Below, one piece after another: positions 1-12,441 of a stretch of DNA of 64,000 nucleotides. The notes beneath the pieces were generated by a model. That model saw nothing but the letters and a program-made list of their open reading frames with translations. It was not told the DNA's origin and searched no databases. The DNA lies in assembly GCA_023548195.1 (NCBI GenBank), contig JAJHZJ010000531.1, forward strand, positions 3,830,802-3,894,801, in the 5' to 3' direction. The first letter of the stretch is position 1; every line of letters starts with the position of its first letter. A program made the translations under genes and the position numbers. This stretch comes from Bettongia penicillata ogilbyi. Taxonomy: Eukaryota; Chordata; Mammalia; Diprotodontia; Potoroidae.

Positions 1-619
1 ATTGTTTAAATCTAGCTCTGCATGGCTGGGAAACTGGATCACCTCTACCAATACCCTAGAGACTCTTAATTAAAGACCTAGGATATGCTGACTAGAAACC
101 CAGTCACATCCAAAGATTGAAGTAAGGAGTTTTCTCATAATTACACTTCTCAAACAACCCATATGTCTTATCTGAAAACTGTCCCCATATGGGTCGATCA
201 GTTATTATTTCCGTGTTCCTTTGATTGAGTACAGACACTCTGGAGGACTGGGACACATTTTTTTCTGATTTCAGAGAATTATACCTGTTAGCTCTCCTTC
301 TCCCAACTTGGAAAGTCCTGAATCTTTCCTCCAATTAGAAATGAGATTACCAAATTTATATCCTGGTTAATAGTTTTCTTTTGATTACTTGGTCTCATTT
401 GAGTCATTGTTTTTAGTACATAAAAATCTGTTTACCCCTGTATACAGGCTCCACTGCCAAAACTGAGAGGCCTGGAACTGATTTGTTATGCAATGGGCAT
501 GCATTACTTAATAAATCAATATGCCCAGAAGTTCAAACCTTTGTTTCCTCAGTCATTTCATCTTTTATCTGCCACACTGTATTTTCCCCCTTTTTCTTTT
601 CCCACAATATATTTCAAAA

Positions 620-830
620 ACGTGTTAATCATTATTTAGCACCTACTGTGTACTAGACTGGGAGATACAAATGCAAAATCAAATAGTCCCTGCCCTGCTG
701 CAGGGGGTGGAATATGTTCATAGATAAGTAAATACAGGATATAGACAAAATAAACACACAGAAATTAGGATGGGGTCATGCTAAGGACTAGAAGAGGCAT
801 CAGGAAGCCTCTGAAAGGAAGCAGCATGAG
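620..830 (+). repeat. Ancient mammalian interspersed repeat
   Basis: Contains the typical run 'cacctactgtgtactaga' followed by a copy of the 'agtccctgccctgctg' region and a purine-rich tail. It has the same layout as the better preserved copy at 46500-46960. Confidence 0.5.
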
Positions 831-849
831 ATTATGTTGCTTTTTAAAT

Positions 850-1315
850 GTTTTGACATTTATGTCCTTGCCCTTCTTTACCTCCCACTCTCCATAATCT
901 TGAACATTCTCTGGAGCAGGCACTCATGAAGAGATGGTTTTTCTTGGAATTCCATTATGCAATCTAAGCATGCTGGTCTTTCTGCTCCACCTCTCTTCTC
1001 CATGCCTTTGTACAATGCTCCCCCTCTTCCCCTCTGCCTCTTGGAATCTGTCTTCCTTCTAAGCTCAGCTGAAGTACCATCACCTCTTCTCCATGAAGCC
1101 TTTCCTAATTTTTCCAACTGCAAATGTTCCTCCCCCCGCCAAAAAAAACCCTACCTTATATTCATTTTGTATATGCTCTGTATATATATGTAATATTTGT
1201 CTCCCTCCCTTTGGAATGAAAACTCTTTTGAAGACCAGGACTTTCACTTTTGTCTTTATATCCACAGCATATGATAGATGCTTGCTGAATTCTTGTTGAT
1301 TGAGTGACAGAGTAT
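850..1315 (+). repeat. L2 LINE 3' end
   Basis: Has the order of the L2 3' region: pyrimidine-rich part, 'ctccatgaagcctttcctaa', then 'aagaccaggactttcac' and a final 'gatgcttgctgaattcttg' segment. Old and diverged. Confidence 0.65.
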
Positions 1316-1424
1316 AGATAGAAAACAAAAACCCTGGGAACACACATTAAAGGGGGGTGGAAAAGGATGTTAAAAAACAAGGGAGACGGGGAATGATTAA
1401 TAAATAAATGCTTTATTTATTAAA

Positions 1425-1540
1425 TCATTGAGACTGTGAGTTCTTTGAGAGCAGGGTCTGTCCTTTGCCATTCTGTGTAACTCCAGAGCTCAGTACAGTG
1501 CCCCGCAAGCATTCAATAAATGCTCTTTGATTAACTGACT
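1425..1540 (+). repeat. L2-type 3' terminus
   Basis: 'gagagcagggtctgtcc', 'agctcagtacagtgcc' and 'cattcaataaatgctc' follow the order of the L2 terminal consensus. Confidence 0.6.
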
Positions 1541-1849
1541 GACTGATTAGCTTATCTTTTTTCTTATATATATACCTTCCCCCCACTTTCCTACCCTTCT
1601 TCCCTCCACCCCCACTAAAGACTGATTTTTGCCAAAACAGGAAGTAGCAACTTGAACTTAGCTCTGTTTTTCTTCTATTTTCGTTCTGGGAAGATCATTG
1701 TCTATATTATAAATCATGTTTGTTTTATATAAATGATACTTTGGGATACTTTACTGGTTAGTTTTGAGACATTTTTGTATTTTGGTAGCACATAAGATGT
1801 GAACATAAATTATCTTTTAAAAATTTGTGGTTTCAATCTCTAAGCTTTT

Positions 1850-1970
1850 GTGTTAGTCAACATATACATTAAGCACCCACTATGTGCTAGGCACTGTAGT
1901 GGTTACTGGAGATATAAATACAAAAAATTACAATCTCCACAAAGTAGGAGCTTACCTCTCAATAGGGCAT
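1850..1970 (+). repeat. Ancient mammalian interspersed repeat
   Basis: Contains 'cactatgtgctaggcactg' and the following dinucleotide-poor A-rich part. Same family as the copy at 46500. Confidence 0.5.
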
Positions 1971-2635
1971 TGTATGTTAGTGAGGTTTTTTTAGTGGTCA
2001 CATTTTATGTTCTCATCTTACAGTGTTTCCAGGGGCTAAGAAAGTTTTATTTGGTTGTTCTAGGATGCACTGAATTGTTTTCCAAACCAGTTACCTGTCT
2101 TGATTTCACTCAGAAACTTGATCCTATGTTAACCTTTGTTTTTGTGTGCCTTGAGAAGCAACTTTAGTGATTTAATAATGATAATAAATCTTGGTTTCTG
2201 ATCTTAATCTGTCAGTACCATATTTCATATAAGATTTTTAATACAATTCATAGAAAAATCATATTCTTCAAATTTAACTTGTTGCTTCCTTGGGGAGAAT
2301 TTGCATGAAATATTTTAGTGCTAGTTTCAGTGTTATTGGTCACATTTGTAATTCTCTAATTTAATTTAGTATAGAGATAGTAAGTTGATATATGACAACA
2401 GAAAAAGAAACCATAATTTTTTTTTCAATGAGCTGGTAGTTAAAGTTACAGCTAAACTATGTTTTAGAAAAAACTTTACAAATGTCTATAAAATATTACT
2501 GTGGCCTCATTCCTTTCCTTTGTTGGGTCATCCATACTCTCCCCCCACTTTTTTTTTTTTTACAAACACTTAGTACATTTCATAATTATGTTGTCATTTT
2601 ATTTCAAATATTATAATTCTGACTTTATCTTACAG

Positions 2636-2850
2636 GGTGGTGGACTTTCTGCTGAAAGCCATCATGCGGACAATGTGGTTTGTTGGCGGGTTTCACTGGG
2701 TGACTGTAAAAGGCAGACAGGCCTTACCAACAGAAGCCACAATCCTGACGCTAGCCCCCCATTCCTCCTACTTTGATGCCATTCCTGTAACGATGACCAT
2801 GTCTTCTATTGTGATGAAGGCAGAAAGCAGAGACATTCCTGTTTGGGGAA
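2636..2850 (+). CDS. LPCAT1: LPCAT1 coding exon with HX4D catalytic motif (probably exon 2)
   Basis: 215 nt, bounded by an acceptor ending TTACAG and a donor GTAAGT. It carries the last base of a split codon, 71 codons (frame from 2637) and the first base of a split Thr codon. It encodes VVDFLLKAIMRTMWF near the start and MKAESRDIPVWG at the end. H-S-S-Y-F-D at 2760-2777 is the HX4D motif of glycerophospholipid acyltransferases, whose His is the catalytic base (H135 in human numbering). The segment before it is the hydrophobic region leading into the acyltransferase domain. The upstream exon with the N-terminus and membrane anchor is outside the window. Confidence 0.97.
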
Positions 2851-4159
2851 GTAAGTGAATCATTTCACGTTTGGACCAAGAGCCTATGTGCTTAATTTAA
2901 TAGTATAAGTGGTTAAAGAATTATTTTCCCATGTATGTTAATTGACTTTTGTATTGAGTCTTTAATAGTTTCATTTTTAAGTTATTTTCAACATTGTATA
3001 TATTATTATTTTGTTGGTAGAGCTCCCTATGCTGATGAAATCACAGATCTGTTACATATTTCTAGAAATGGTATTGCTACTAGTATTTTTTACTACCAGA
3101 TTCTAAATTCCCATAATATTCTATTCATGTGTAATACGCATAATACAGATTTATTTTTCAGCTGTTAAAATAAAAGGTCTTGAAACAATTATTTTAATGG
3201 CTATCTACCTAAAAACAATTTGACTCAATGATCGAGTTTAGAACTGTATTATGAGAACTTAAAACTGAGTTCCTTCCTTAAAGGACAAACAGTAAATAAG
3301 TATCAGGACCAAGATTCGAATTCAGGTTATTAAACTCCAAATCCCAAACTTTTTCACATATATCACTGCTTTCCCTCATTCATTTTGTAATATCAAAATT
3401 ATTAAAACCAACATAGAGTTGTTGAGCTGGTACTCAGAATCAAATGGTACTGCTTTCTTGGCATATTTTCAAGAACTTATTGGAGGCAGATTGAAGGACA
3501 GAATTATACTAACCAATTTCTTACCTCCTAAGTATTTGAAAGATGTTTAAATTTGGAAAAACTGTCAGAAATTTTTGTTTTTTTCAGGTATATAATAAAG
3601 TGATAGTATAGAATTAATCAATGTATTTAACCACACGAAAATAATTTACATTTGGAACTTTCCTTTTTCTATTATTATAAAAGATCCAGTTAGTGGGGAA
3701 AGTAATGTAAAACAGACAAAGAACATTTTACTGACTGCTAAGTGGGGGGGAAATGCTTTAAGTAACCATTATATTACCTATCTTTTGTGCAGATACCTTC
3801 TGAATCTATATATCTAGTCCTAATCTCTCCCCTGAACTTTAACCTTGATTTACCTGTTAAACCTGAATGTCCATCAGCATCTTATTTCCATTCAGAATAT
3901 CACTGTTCTCCCAATCTTCCCTGGTTTGTAACCCCAGGGTCATCTTTGGCTCTTTGCCTATATTCAATCCATTGCTAAATCTTCTTATTTATTATATATC
4001 TTATACCACTCAAATCAGCCCAGGCCAACAAACAGTCTGCAGCACATCATTTCCTACCACCAATCCAAAGGCTCACACACTTTCTATTTCTGTGTCTATA
4101 TGTGCATGCACATTGCAATTTCTTATAGTTTTATTTTATAGAAAAATTTAGGTAAAGGT

Positions 4160-4330
4160 TAATAGAGATGGGAGTAACCTTCAAGTTCATCTTCTCCAAC
4201 CTCTTCATTTTGTGAATAACAAAATTAAGGCCCAGAAAAGTTAAATGACATATCCAAGGTTACCCAGGTATTAAGCACCAGAGGACCAAGGTCCTCAGAC
4301 TTCAAATACTAGGCTTTTTTTCCCCACTAC
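4160..4330 (-). repeat. MIR-type SINE
   Basis: Reverse-complement MIR features in order: 'attaaggcccagaaaag', 'catatccaaggttaccca', ending in 'ccccactacatta'. Confidence 0.55.
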
Positions 4331-5376
4331 ATTACAAATAACATAAGAAAGTCTTTCTATTTAACAAGTTAATATGTATGACTCTCAAGTTACACATTTT
4401 TTTGGTAGATAAAAGATAAAACAGGATTTTTTTTAACGTACTACTTAATTTTACTAATAAATTTCCTTTTCAGAAATACACTGTTTTCTAAAAGTTATTT
4501 TGTCATCTGTTAAACTGCCAGGTCCTAAAAGCATAGACCATTTGAAGAGACAGATTGAAGAATGGAAGCCTCCAATATCTAGGGAGAAAAAAGAAATGCA
4601 CAAAAGTGAAAATGTTGCTAATGACTTAGCTTTCTCCATGTCTGTTATTCTGGTTTTCTTTTTATGTTGCTAGGAAGAAATGCTTTTAAGATACTTTAGA
4701 GATCCATCACCCTCTATGCCACTCAGTTCTTAGTGGGTATTGATTGATAGTGTAATGGCAGTAATAATTCTGACTCATTAATGAGATTTTTTTTTATTTA
4801 ACTTTTAAAAAGTTTGCTAAGCTTTACAACTCATAAAAAGGAATTTCAAGTCCTATTTCTTTATGAAAACTTATTTCACTCACCAGAAATAGTTTGATAA
4901 CATTTTGACTATGGTTTTCCAACCAAGTTTCCAGACATACCAAAAAAGCAGTTATAAAACAGGAAAAATACAAAGTTATCATCTTGTTTCATAGAATGCT
5001 AGAAAGTGTTATGTATCTTATAAGCTCTTTGTTGTGTCTTTCACATTATAGCTACTCAAAAAAGAAGACATCTGAAGTCATGAATTTGTGACTCAGTCAT
5101 TCCAGTTAGCATAGCTAGATCCAAGTTCATGAGATTGGTTCAGGCTGATAAAATTTTTGAGGCATTATTTAATTGCATGTCACCCTGATTTTGGTGTTGT
5201 TAAAGTTCTAAATTAAAAACTATTAGAATTCCAGATGTAGTTAAAGTTTGTTCAAACCAAAAATAGATTATTTTACAGCAGATAGATTTGTAAAAGGAAG
5301 AGTTAGTAGGCAGGGCAATGCATGGGGTAAGAACAGGTGGGTTGAGGGTGAGAGAGAATGAAATGAACATTAGACA

Positions 5377-5425
5377 AGGAAGGAAGGGAGGGAGGAAGGA
5401 AGGAAGGAAAGAAAGAAAAAATAAG
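5377..5425. repeat. (GGAA)n/(GAAA)n purine microsatellite
   Basis: Short pure purine run of GGAA, GGGA and GAAA units. Confidence 0.85.
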
Positions 5426-5638
5426 AGAAACAAAGAAAATTTCAGTAACTACTAAACAAGTTTTAATGAGTACTGATAATGTTTTGAAGCACATAGGAAA
5501 AATATACTTTAAAATATTACAATCCTTTATTCAAATTTGGCCATCATCTAATTATCCTAAAATTAACCAGCATTATTCAAAGATTTTGATTAATAGAATT
5601 TTCTGCTTAACATAGGGTTTTTTAATGCCCTAGAATGA

Positions 5639-6185
5639 GATTCCCAAACTTTTTTGGCCTACTGCCTCCCCTTTTAAAAAAATTTTTCAGCTCCCCCCCA
5701 CCAAAATCTACCTTCTTTAAGCCTTTAATGAGTTTTTTTTAATTTGCATCATTTCAAAAATGGAAATTTTTTTGAAATGATGCACCTTAAATTTGATAAT
5801 TTTATTGTAAGTTTGTGAGGTTTTGCGCTGAAATTTTGATGACACAATATTGTCTCATGTAACTGTAAAATATCATATTGTAAACAAGTCATTACTCATA
5901 CGTATTCCTGCCAGTGCATGCTAGACTTGACCACTGATCAGTTATAACTTGTATTTTGTGTGTTTATTTGGACAATAATGTGATCACCATGACTTTAATT
6001 CTGTTACACAGTGGATGAAACATGTACAAAAATAGTTTTTCAAAATTTTTTTCTTTCTTTATCCTTCCACGGCCCCATTATTTTTATTCAACTCCCCTCA
6101 AATGTACATGAGTCTACTCCTGCCTCCCTGAATTGTTCCAGTGCCCTGCAGGGGACAGTATCATGCACTTTGGGAACCTGCAAAA
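5639..6185. mobile_element. hAT-like non-autonomous DNA transposon
   Basis: Ends form an imperfect inverted repeat: 'gattcccaaact' at the left and 'ctttgggaacct' at the right. The left end continues 'ttttttggcctactgcc' and the right end is preceded by 'ccagtgccctgcagggga', a layout I recall from a common mammalian hAT-derived repeat. A perfect 15-bp hairpin lies inside (5746-5783). No transposase frame remains. Target-site duplications are not clear. Confidence 0.5.
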
Positions 6186-6299
6186 TTGTCCTTCTGAGGC
6201 TTCATAGTCTGGAATTTAGGAACATACATTCAGTATATCTCTGAAGTTCTTTCAAATGTTTCTATTCTTACTGTTTGATAACTTTTAATGATTAAAAAT

Positions 6300-6485
6300 G
6301 CAGCATTTTAAAATTAGAATGTCAGAGTTTAAAGACTATCTTATTCAATTGACTCATTAATTGATGACCCTATGGTCCAGAGAATTTAAAAAATTTACCC
6401 AAGATCACATGATGAGTCAGAGGTAAAGCCAGTATTAAAACCTTGTCTTGTTAGCTCAAAGTCCAGCATTCTTTTCACTACACTA
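6300..6485 (-). repeat. MIR-type SINE
   Basis: Reverse MIR layout with 'acccaagatcacatgatga', 'gtcagaggtaaagccag' and 'cattcttttcactacacta'. Confidence 0.55.
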
Positions 6486-6799
6486 CCTTTTCAATCCAAG
6501 AACCAAAACTATGGTATAATAGTTTATATGTTTTTAAAAAATAGTGCTTTACAGTTTATGAAGTGTTTTGCCTACAATATTGTCATTTACGCTTGTAGAA
6601 AGGTAATAATAGTGTGGACTTCACTGAATCTTAGTTTCATTATCTTCCAAATACAGATAAGTGACTTTCCCAGGTCACTCAGCTCTAGAATTTTTGTAGA
6701 AACTATAGAAAAATGTATCGTAACAAATGAAGAATTCAGAGACTGTAGTGGACTTTAGCTAAACAGGGGGAAAAAATATGTTAACTGGAATATGTCTTA

Positions 6800-6925
6800 T
6801 TGTTCCTGTCACCTCGGCAAGTCCTTTAATATCTTTTAAGCCTCGGTTTCTAGTACAGTGAAGCAGTTAGACTAGATAATTGCTAAAATTACTTCTAGCT
6901 CTAAATCTCATGATACTATGTTGAC
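6800..6925 (+). repeat. MIR-type SINE fragment
   Basis: 'caagtcctttaatatc', 'cctcggtttc' and 'agactagataattgct' follow the 3' half of MIR. Confidence 0.5.
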
Positions 6926-7589
6926 ATTAGCTCAATGAATTTTTTTTTTATAAAAAGCATCTGATGCAGAAGACTTCAGAGAACCTTGAGAAATAAGAAG
7001 TAAATCAAAATTTCAGTTTTCTTAGAAATATAAGGAGCTGGAATTGATTCTCACAAACTCATGGAAATATTTGTTAGAGTCAAGGTTAAAGTATCCTATG
7101 TTTCTATATCCCCTTTTATGGCCTTTTGAGCCTATAAATAACCTATATAAAGTCTTTTTTAAGTTACTTCTAAAACTTTTTTTCTCAAGTGTTCAGATAG
7201 CTCATAGCATTTGACAGAATTTGTTCTCTTGATTAGGGCCTTCCTGGCTTCAAGTTAGCCATAAAGCCAGCCATTTAAAAATGACCATTATTAAAAGCCA
7301 TTATTGTCTACAACCCTTAGTATTATTGTTAAATACTGTTATCTATGTTAAAATAGGCTTAACTATGGAATTAAATGTGTATATTTTTCTACCTATGTGA
7401 AAGACATACACAACAATATAATTGTGGCCATTCAGGATGAAGTCATAAGTTTTATCACTGAAAACAGACTGCTCTATAATGATTTATAACTATCGTGACT
7501 GCTGAAAAATACACACGTCTCCTTCCTGTGTTTCATCACAGATCTTGCTGTTTGGGGTTAACATAGAAAGTCCAACCATCAGTAACAGA

Positions 7590-8200
7590 TTCTTAGACAT
7601 TGAAGACTTTACAGGTCATTTAGTTTAACGTCCCACCCCATCCTTAAAGGAGATGTAGCCTCTGTCTGAACATTTGCAGTAATGTGGAGCTCATTTTTTC
7701 GCATGATAGCCTATTTCATTTTGGCAAAGCTCTAGTTGTTAGACCCTAACAAGTCCAATTTCATCTACCTATAATGTTTATCCATTGGTCCTACTCCTGC
7801 CCTCTGTTAGATACGTAGAATAAATTTATTACTTCTCTTACATAATTTTTCTTTTTTATTTTCCTCCTCTCCTCCAGTTACATGTAACAACAAATTTTAA
7901 CATTTGTGTGGTTTTTTTAAGTTTTGAGTTCCAAATTCTATTCCTCCCTTCCTTCCCTCTCCCCTCCCTGAGATGGTAAGCTGTCTGATATAGGTTATAC
8001 ATGTACAGTCATCTTGCATATCAAATATTTAAATATAGCTATCATACCCTCTCTATGTTTTCTCTTCTCAAGGCTAGACATTTCCTTTTGACCACACATC
8101 CTTGCGTCATGCAGTTTCCCTGGTTATTTGTATCCTCAGGATGTATTCTAATAGAGATCACGGTAATTTGGATACTGTAGTTATATGGAAAGTGTGCAAC
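7590..8200 (+). repeat. CR1/L3 LINE 3' end, split by an L1 end
   Basis: Left part (7590-7845) has the L3-type stretch 'attggtcctactcctgccc'. The right part (8029-8200) continues with 'agctatcataccctc' and 'caaggctagacatttcc'. The two halves are in consensus order, so the piece between them is a later insertion. Confidence 0.55.
7846..8028 (-). mobile_element. Marsupial L1 3' end inserted in CR1/L3
   Basis: On the minus strand it reads as the L1 3' UTR seen at 22520-22750: 'cctatatcagacagctt', a G/A-rich 'gggaggggagaggg' part and 'atttggaactcaaaactt', ending in an A-rich tail. Confidence 0.6.
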
Positions 8201-8554
8201 TCTTAGATTATACTAGAGTTTGGTGGCAGTCTTAATAACTCGGTTACAATGGAAAATGAAGTGAATTTTTTTTAAGTCATGCTTGCCCTTACTCAGTGGT
8301 CACTTTGTTCCCTTGAATGGTAGTAAACTGTACTTAATAGCACATTTTAGAGTTTTGCGGAATGGTGAAGGTTTTTGGTCTGTATTTCTCAGAACTAACT
8401 TTTTAGAAAATTAAGGCATTGGCCTGTTCTCAGTTTTCTGACACCTCTCTCATTCACCAAGATTTCTCAGAGATAACTAATGGTGAATTACAACTGCATA
8501 TTCTTTCATTGTGCTAAGCTGTGTTTCATCTAGGTGTGGAGACTTGAACTCATT

Positions 8555-8765
8555 TAATAAAGAACAGGTCTCTGGGAAGAACTGAATTCAAATTCCACCT
8601 AAGACACTTTCTAATGACGTAACCCGGGGGAAATTATTTAAGATGGGAACAGTAGCTACCTTGCAGGGTTGTCATGAGGATGTAAAAAGACAACACATGT
8701 TAAACACTTTGCAAACTTCAAAACAGCTAAGTAATTCTAGCTGCTATTAGATGATGATGCTGAAG
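8555..8765 (+). repeat. MIR-type SINE
   Basis: Contains 'gaattcaaattccacct', 'ttgcagggttgtcatgagg' and 'ctttgcaaacttcaaa', the order of marsupial MIR copies. Confidence 0.55.
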
Positions 8766-8814
8766 CTCTTATTTTAAATGAATTCCCTAGGAAAACTTAT
8801 CATCAGGGCTTGTG

Positions 8815-9045
8815 TAGGCAGCTAGATGGAGTGTTGGAAAGATTGCTGGGGCTTGAGCCAGGAAGACCTGAATTCTAATATCATCTCAGACACTGAGTGA
8901 CCTGGAGCAAGTCAACCTCTGTTTACCTCAGTTTCCTCAGTTGTAAAATAGGAATAATAAAAGTACCTATCTTACAAGATTGTTGTGAAGATCAGATGAG
9001 ATATTTTAAGGTACTTAGCACTTTACACAAACTGAACATGGGATT
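8815..9045 (+). repeat. MIR-type SINE, near full length
   Basis: tRNA-like head ('gcagctagatggagtg', 'gccaggaagacctgaatt'), core ('cctcagtttcctcagttgt') and 3' part ('tgttgtgaagatcagatgag', 'gcactttacacaaac'). Confidence 0.65.
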
Positions 9046-9339
9046 AAGCCCATTTTCCCAAACTGAGTTATTTAGTGACTCCTTATAAAACACCTAGATA
9101 AGTTCTCAGATTTTAGATTACTTACATTTTTTTAAAAACTGAATATTTTGACAAAGTATCTGAAAAGCTACTTTGAGTTATTTTGGGAAGTTGCGTGTAT
9201 TGGGTTGTTTTTTTTTCTTCAAAATAAATTATTTGGACTTTTAGAATATGTTGTCTGATTAGTTAGTAATACTGTTATCTCATCAAATAAAGTTAGATTA
9301 TTTCTGGTTACTGAGTTATAATTTAAATCTCATTTTTAT

Positions 9340-9530
9340 GGTACCTTCCTAAAATAAGAGCACCTGATACAATGTCTGGCATATAATACATGCTTAATAA
9401 CACTTGTTGATTGTTTCACTATAAGACAAGAATTCAATAAACATTTTTAATCAGTAAATACAAGACATTGTTCTAGATGCTGAAAAGTCAAAGAAAGAAA
9501 TAACAATGCCAACCCTCAAGAGTTTATATT
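9340..9530 (+). repeat. L2-type end followed by an ancient interspersed repeat
   Basis: 'gtctggcatataatacatg' and 'aataacacttgttgattg' are L2-like. The following 'caataaacatttttaatc' and 'agacattgttctaga' belong to the other family. Confidence 0.4.
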
Positions 9531-10431
9531 CCACTTGTCAGTGTCTCAGGAACAGTGTTTTATGCAACTTTGTATCTCTCACAATACCTTATGTAGTTCT
9601 TTTCTTGTTTTTTTCATTTAATGAATAATGTATGTAGTTATGTCTATTTGTTTATTCTTGCACGCAGTCTATAACATTGTTGGTCTTTATAGTGTTAGAG
9701 AAAACATAGGTATCTATAAAAATATAGATATCCATAAATATAAAATAAAAATTATAGTATAGATAATTGCTATATAGTATTCCACTGATTAGTTCACAAT
9801 TGTTCTCATTTAAAGTGATTTCCAAAGATTATATTCTCCAGTTTTAGAAATTGGGAAGATGTGAATGTCATTACAATTTTAAATTCTCACAAGAGGGTTA
9901 TAGCAATGTTTTTACTGCTGATATTAGTTTTTTAAGTTTACTTTTAGGTATTCCTATGAGCTTTCTGTTCATGCTTGTCAGATAATACTTCCCTGTGGAC
10001 AGCTCCTCTTAGGAATACTCTTCCAGTAGACTTTTTGTGATCACTATTTCATGAATAATTAAAAATGCTCATTTATAATTGATTTATTATAAAGGTAAAT
10101 GTGTTTATAGTGTTGCTAATATGCACGCTTGTAAGATCTTTGTACTGCTCTTCTACTGTACCCCTGTAGACAAACAAGGGTTGGCCAATTTTCGTTGGTC
10201 CAGTAATGTAACCATATAATAACTCTATTGCCCCATTAACTCTTAAACCTTTATTCCATTTGCAGTTACTTTATTGTATGTGCATCTGTTTCTTTTTGTG
10301 ATTCTACCTAGATTTTTAGATCTTTTTTCTTATATTTTGAGACCAATGACAAAGTAATCCTCTAATTCCCCAATAGCACCCTGCCCCAAAATGGTACATT
10401 GCTGTACATAATTCCTATGATTTTTTTGCAG

Positions 10432-10544
10432 CTCTGATAAAATATATACGACCAGTATTTGTATCACGATCTGACCAGGATTCTCGAAGGAAAACTGTTG
10501 AAGAAATAAAAAGGCGTGCACAGTCTAATGGCAAATGGCCACAG
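10432..10544 (+). CDS. LPCAT1: LPCAT1 coding exon, acyltransferase motif II region
   Basis: 113 nt. The acceptor has a T-run and ends TTTGCAG; the donor is GTAATT. It completes the split Thr codon and adds 37 codons, ending in phase 0. The translation runs LIKYIRPVFVSRSDQDSRR and then KTVEEIKRRAQSNGKWPQ. R-P-V-F-V-S-R at 10449-10469 corresponds to the second conserved acyltransferase block. Human has Gln where this has Lys in LIxYIRP, by recall. No stop or frameshift is seen. Confidence 0.97.
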
Positions 10545-11410
10545 GTAATTCAATATCTTGTTCATATTTTGAAGGACTTTTTATCCCTGAAATGTGTTAA
10601 AATTTGAATGAGAGTGGATTAAGGAGCTAGAGCATTCCCTACATAGACAAATTTTAGTTATGAAATCAAGATTATTTAGAATTCAATTGAATTCATTGTT
10701 TTTTGATTACCTCCACAAATTTTAGAAGCTTATGTGTCTGAACAAATTTTAGAATCATATGTTTTAGACGTTTAGCAATTCAGAAGATCTGTGATTTTTA
10801 GCAGCATGGATATTCCTTTCACCGATGCAAATCACAGTCTTTTTACAACTTAGTTCTGTGAGTTACTATGGCCAAAAATATTAATTATTCAGTTACCAAT
10901 TTTTTTACATGATTTATTAACTGGTTTTGGAGAAAAATACCTTCCACAATGTTAACATGGGTTCCCAAAGTTTTTACATTTTTCTTGTTATGGTTTCAAT
11001 TGTCATCTTTACATGGTTCTTTTAAAAAGATATTAGAAGTCTTTTTTTTTAGTTTTTGCTGCCTTCCAGAATGAAATGAATCCCTTAAGATTATTTTCAT
11101 CTTTGGAATTAGATTCTGTGCTTAATTTCTGGTATAATGGAGACTGATATTATTTAAGAAAAATCACATTTAGATTTGTCTTTTTTGGGATGCTTCCAAA
11201 CTTTAATGATACTACTATTTAATATAGAAGTGTGTGTGCATCCATGCATTAGTATTTACATTGTGGCTTTTTACTCCTTCTAACTGGATGCTGTTAAAAT
11301 GTTGCAGAATATTTAGATAATGGAATAATTTTAAAACTTTACTTCAGTATTATTTCAGGTGAATTCTAAAATATATATTGTATAATGCTAAATTTTCTTT
11401 TTATTCCAAG
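10545..11410 (+). other. LPCAT1: LPCAT1 intron, 0.87 kb
   Basis: The shortest intron in the window. AT-rich with no recognisable repeat, RNA gene or hidden exon. Confidence 0.85.
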
Positions 11411-11471
11411 ATAATGATATTCCCAGAAGGAACCTGCACCAACAGGACCTGCCTCATTACCTTCAAACCTG
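11411..11471 (+). CDS. LPCAT1: LPCAT1 coding exon with EGTCTNR substrate motif
   Basis: 61 nt: 20 codons plus the first base of a split Gly codon. The acceptor ends TTCCAAG and the donor is GTAGGC, a moderate match to consensus. It encodes IMIFPEGTCTNRTCLITFKP. F-P-E-G-T-C-T-N-R at 11420-11446 is acyltransferase motif III; in this family the EGT core binds the glycerophosphate part of the acceptor and is needed for activity. A very large intron follows. Confidence 0.97.
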
Positions 11472-12342
11472 GTAGGCATTACCTTTTGTTTTTAAATGGT
11501 ATCTTTTTTTTCCTTTGGACAGACACATTTATTCTCAAACGTTGGTTCTTATAGTGTCATATTCTTTAGTTTTTATGTTGAAGTTGTTCCCATTTTAAAA
11601 GTATTATTTTACAATATAATTGAATAAATGAAAATATTATCTTTTATCCTGACAGTTACTTAGACGTCTTAGAAATATTACTAAGCTGAGCCATGTGGTG
11701 AAATTTTGTTTAAGAATTGCATCATATATAAGCAGATAGGAAAGATAGGATTATAAATATATATGCATGTATATATGATTATTGAATTTTTGAATTTCAT
11801 CTTACTGTCGTTATATGCAGACCATTGAAAGTAGAGCCTATTTAAAGGATATTGCTTTTGTGGTTTCTTTTTTTAAAAGGTCAAAGTTAGATATTCAGTG
11901 TTTCAGTCTACAGCAGGCTTCTGATTTGGTCTTACTACTTCTTGAATCAGTACTTGCTGATTAGTAATAGTAGAGCACTTTTGTATATAAAATGTAAAGA
12001 AATATGCATTAATATTAGATACTTATGTACCTATTATTTGACATAGTATTGTATAAATGGTAGTCTATATGTGAATTAGGATTCCATTGGGTTTTACCAG
12101 ATACCTACACAACTCATTGTAATGTAAACTGAACCTATTATTATTAAGACATTTTAAAAGCCAGTGTTATTTTAAACCATAAACCTTTAATGTTCTAAAT
12201 ATTTTTCATGCTGAACTTTAGAAATAAAACTCTTTTAAGTTAAATTATGTGCAGCTGATTCTAGCACATTATCATATCCAGATAGCTTTAAAGACCTGTG
12301 TTGCTATAGATTGTCATATAGATGTACACATAAAGTAACAAT

Positions 12343-12441
12343 TATGATATACACATATATTATGTATATGTGTGTACATGTGTATATATGTATATATTAT
12401 ATGTTTATGTGTGTGTATATATAGAGACATATATATATATA
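12343..12441. repeat. (TA/TG)n low-complexity microsatellite
   Basis: Alternating TA, TG and ACA units over about 100 bp. Confidence 0.85.

Larger units (their letters stand above)
1..2635 (+). other. LPCAT1: LPCAT1 intron (3' part) upstream of first visible exon
   Basis: Non-coding. It holds old repeats at 620-830, 850-1315, 1425-1540 and 1850-1970. The rest (1-600, 1990-2630) is AT-rich unique-looking sequence in which I see no exon, RNA gene or promoter. A T-rich tract (about 2550-2563) precedes the acceptor. Confidence 0.85.
2851..10431 (+). other. LPCAT1: LPCAT1 intron, 7.6 kb
   Basis: Begins GTAAGT, ends GCAG. It holds MIR copies (4160-4330, 6300-6485, 6800-6925, 8555-8765, 8815-9045), a GGAA repeat, a hAT-like element (5639-6185), a CR1/L3 end broken by an L1 end (7590-8200) and old repeats at 9340-9530. 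Stretches 2860-4150, 4340-5370 and 9540-10420 show nothing I can name. Confidence 0.85.
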
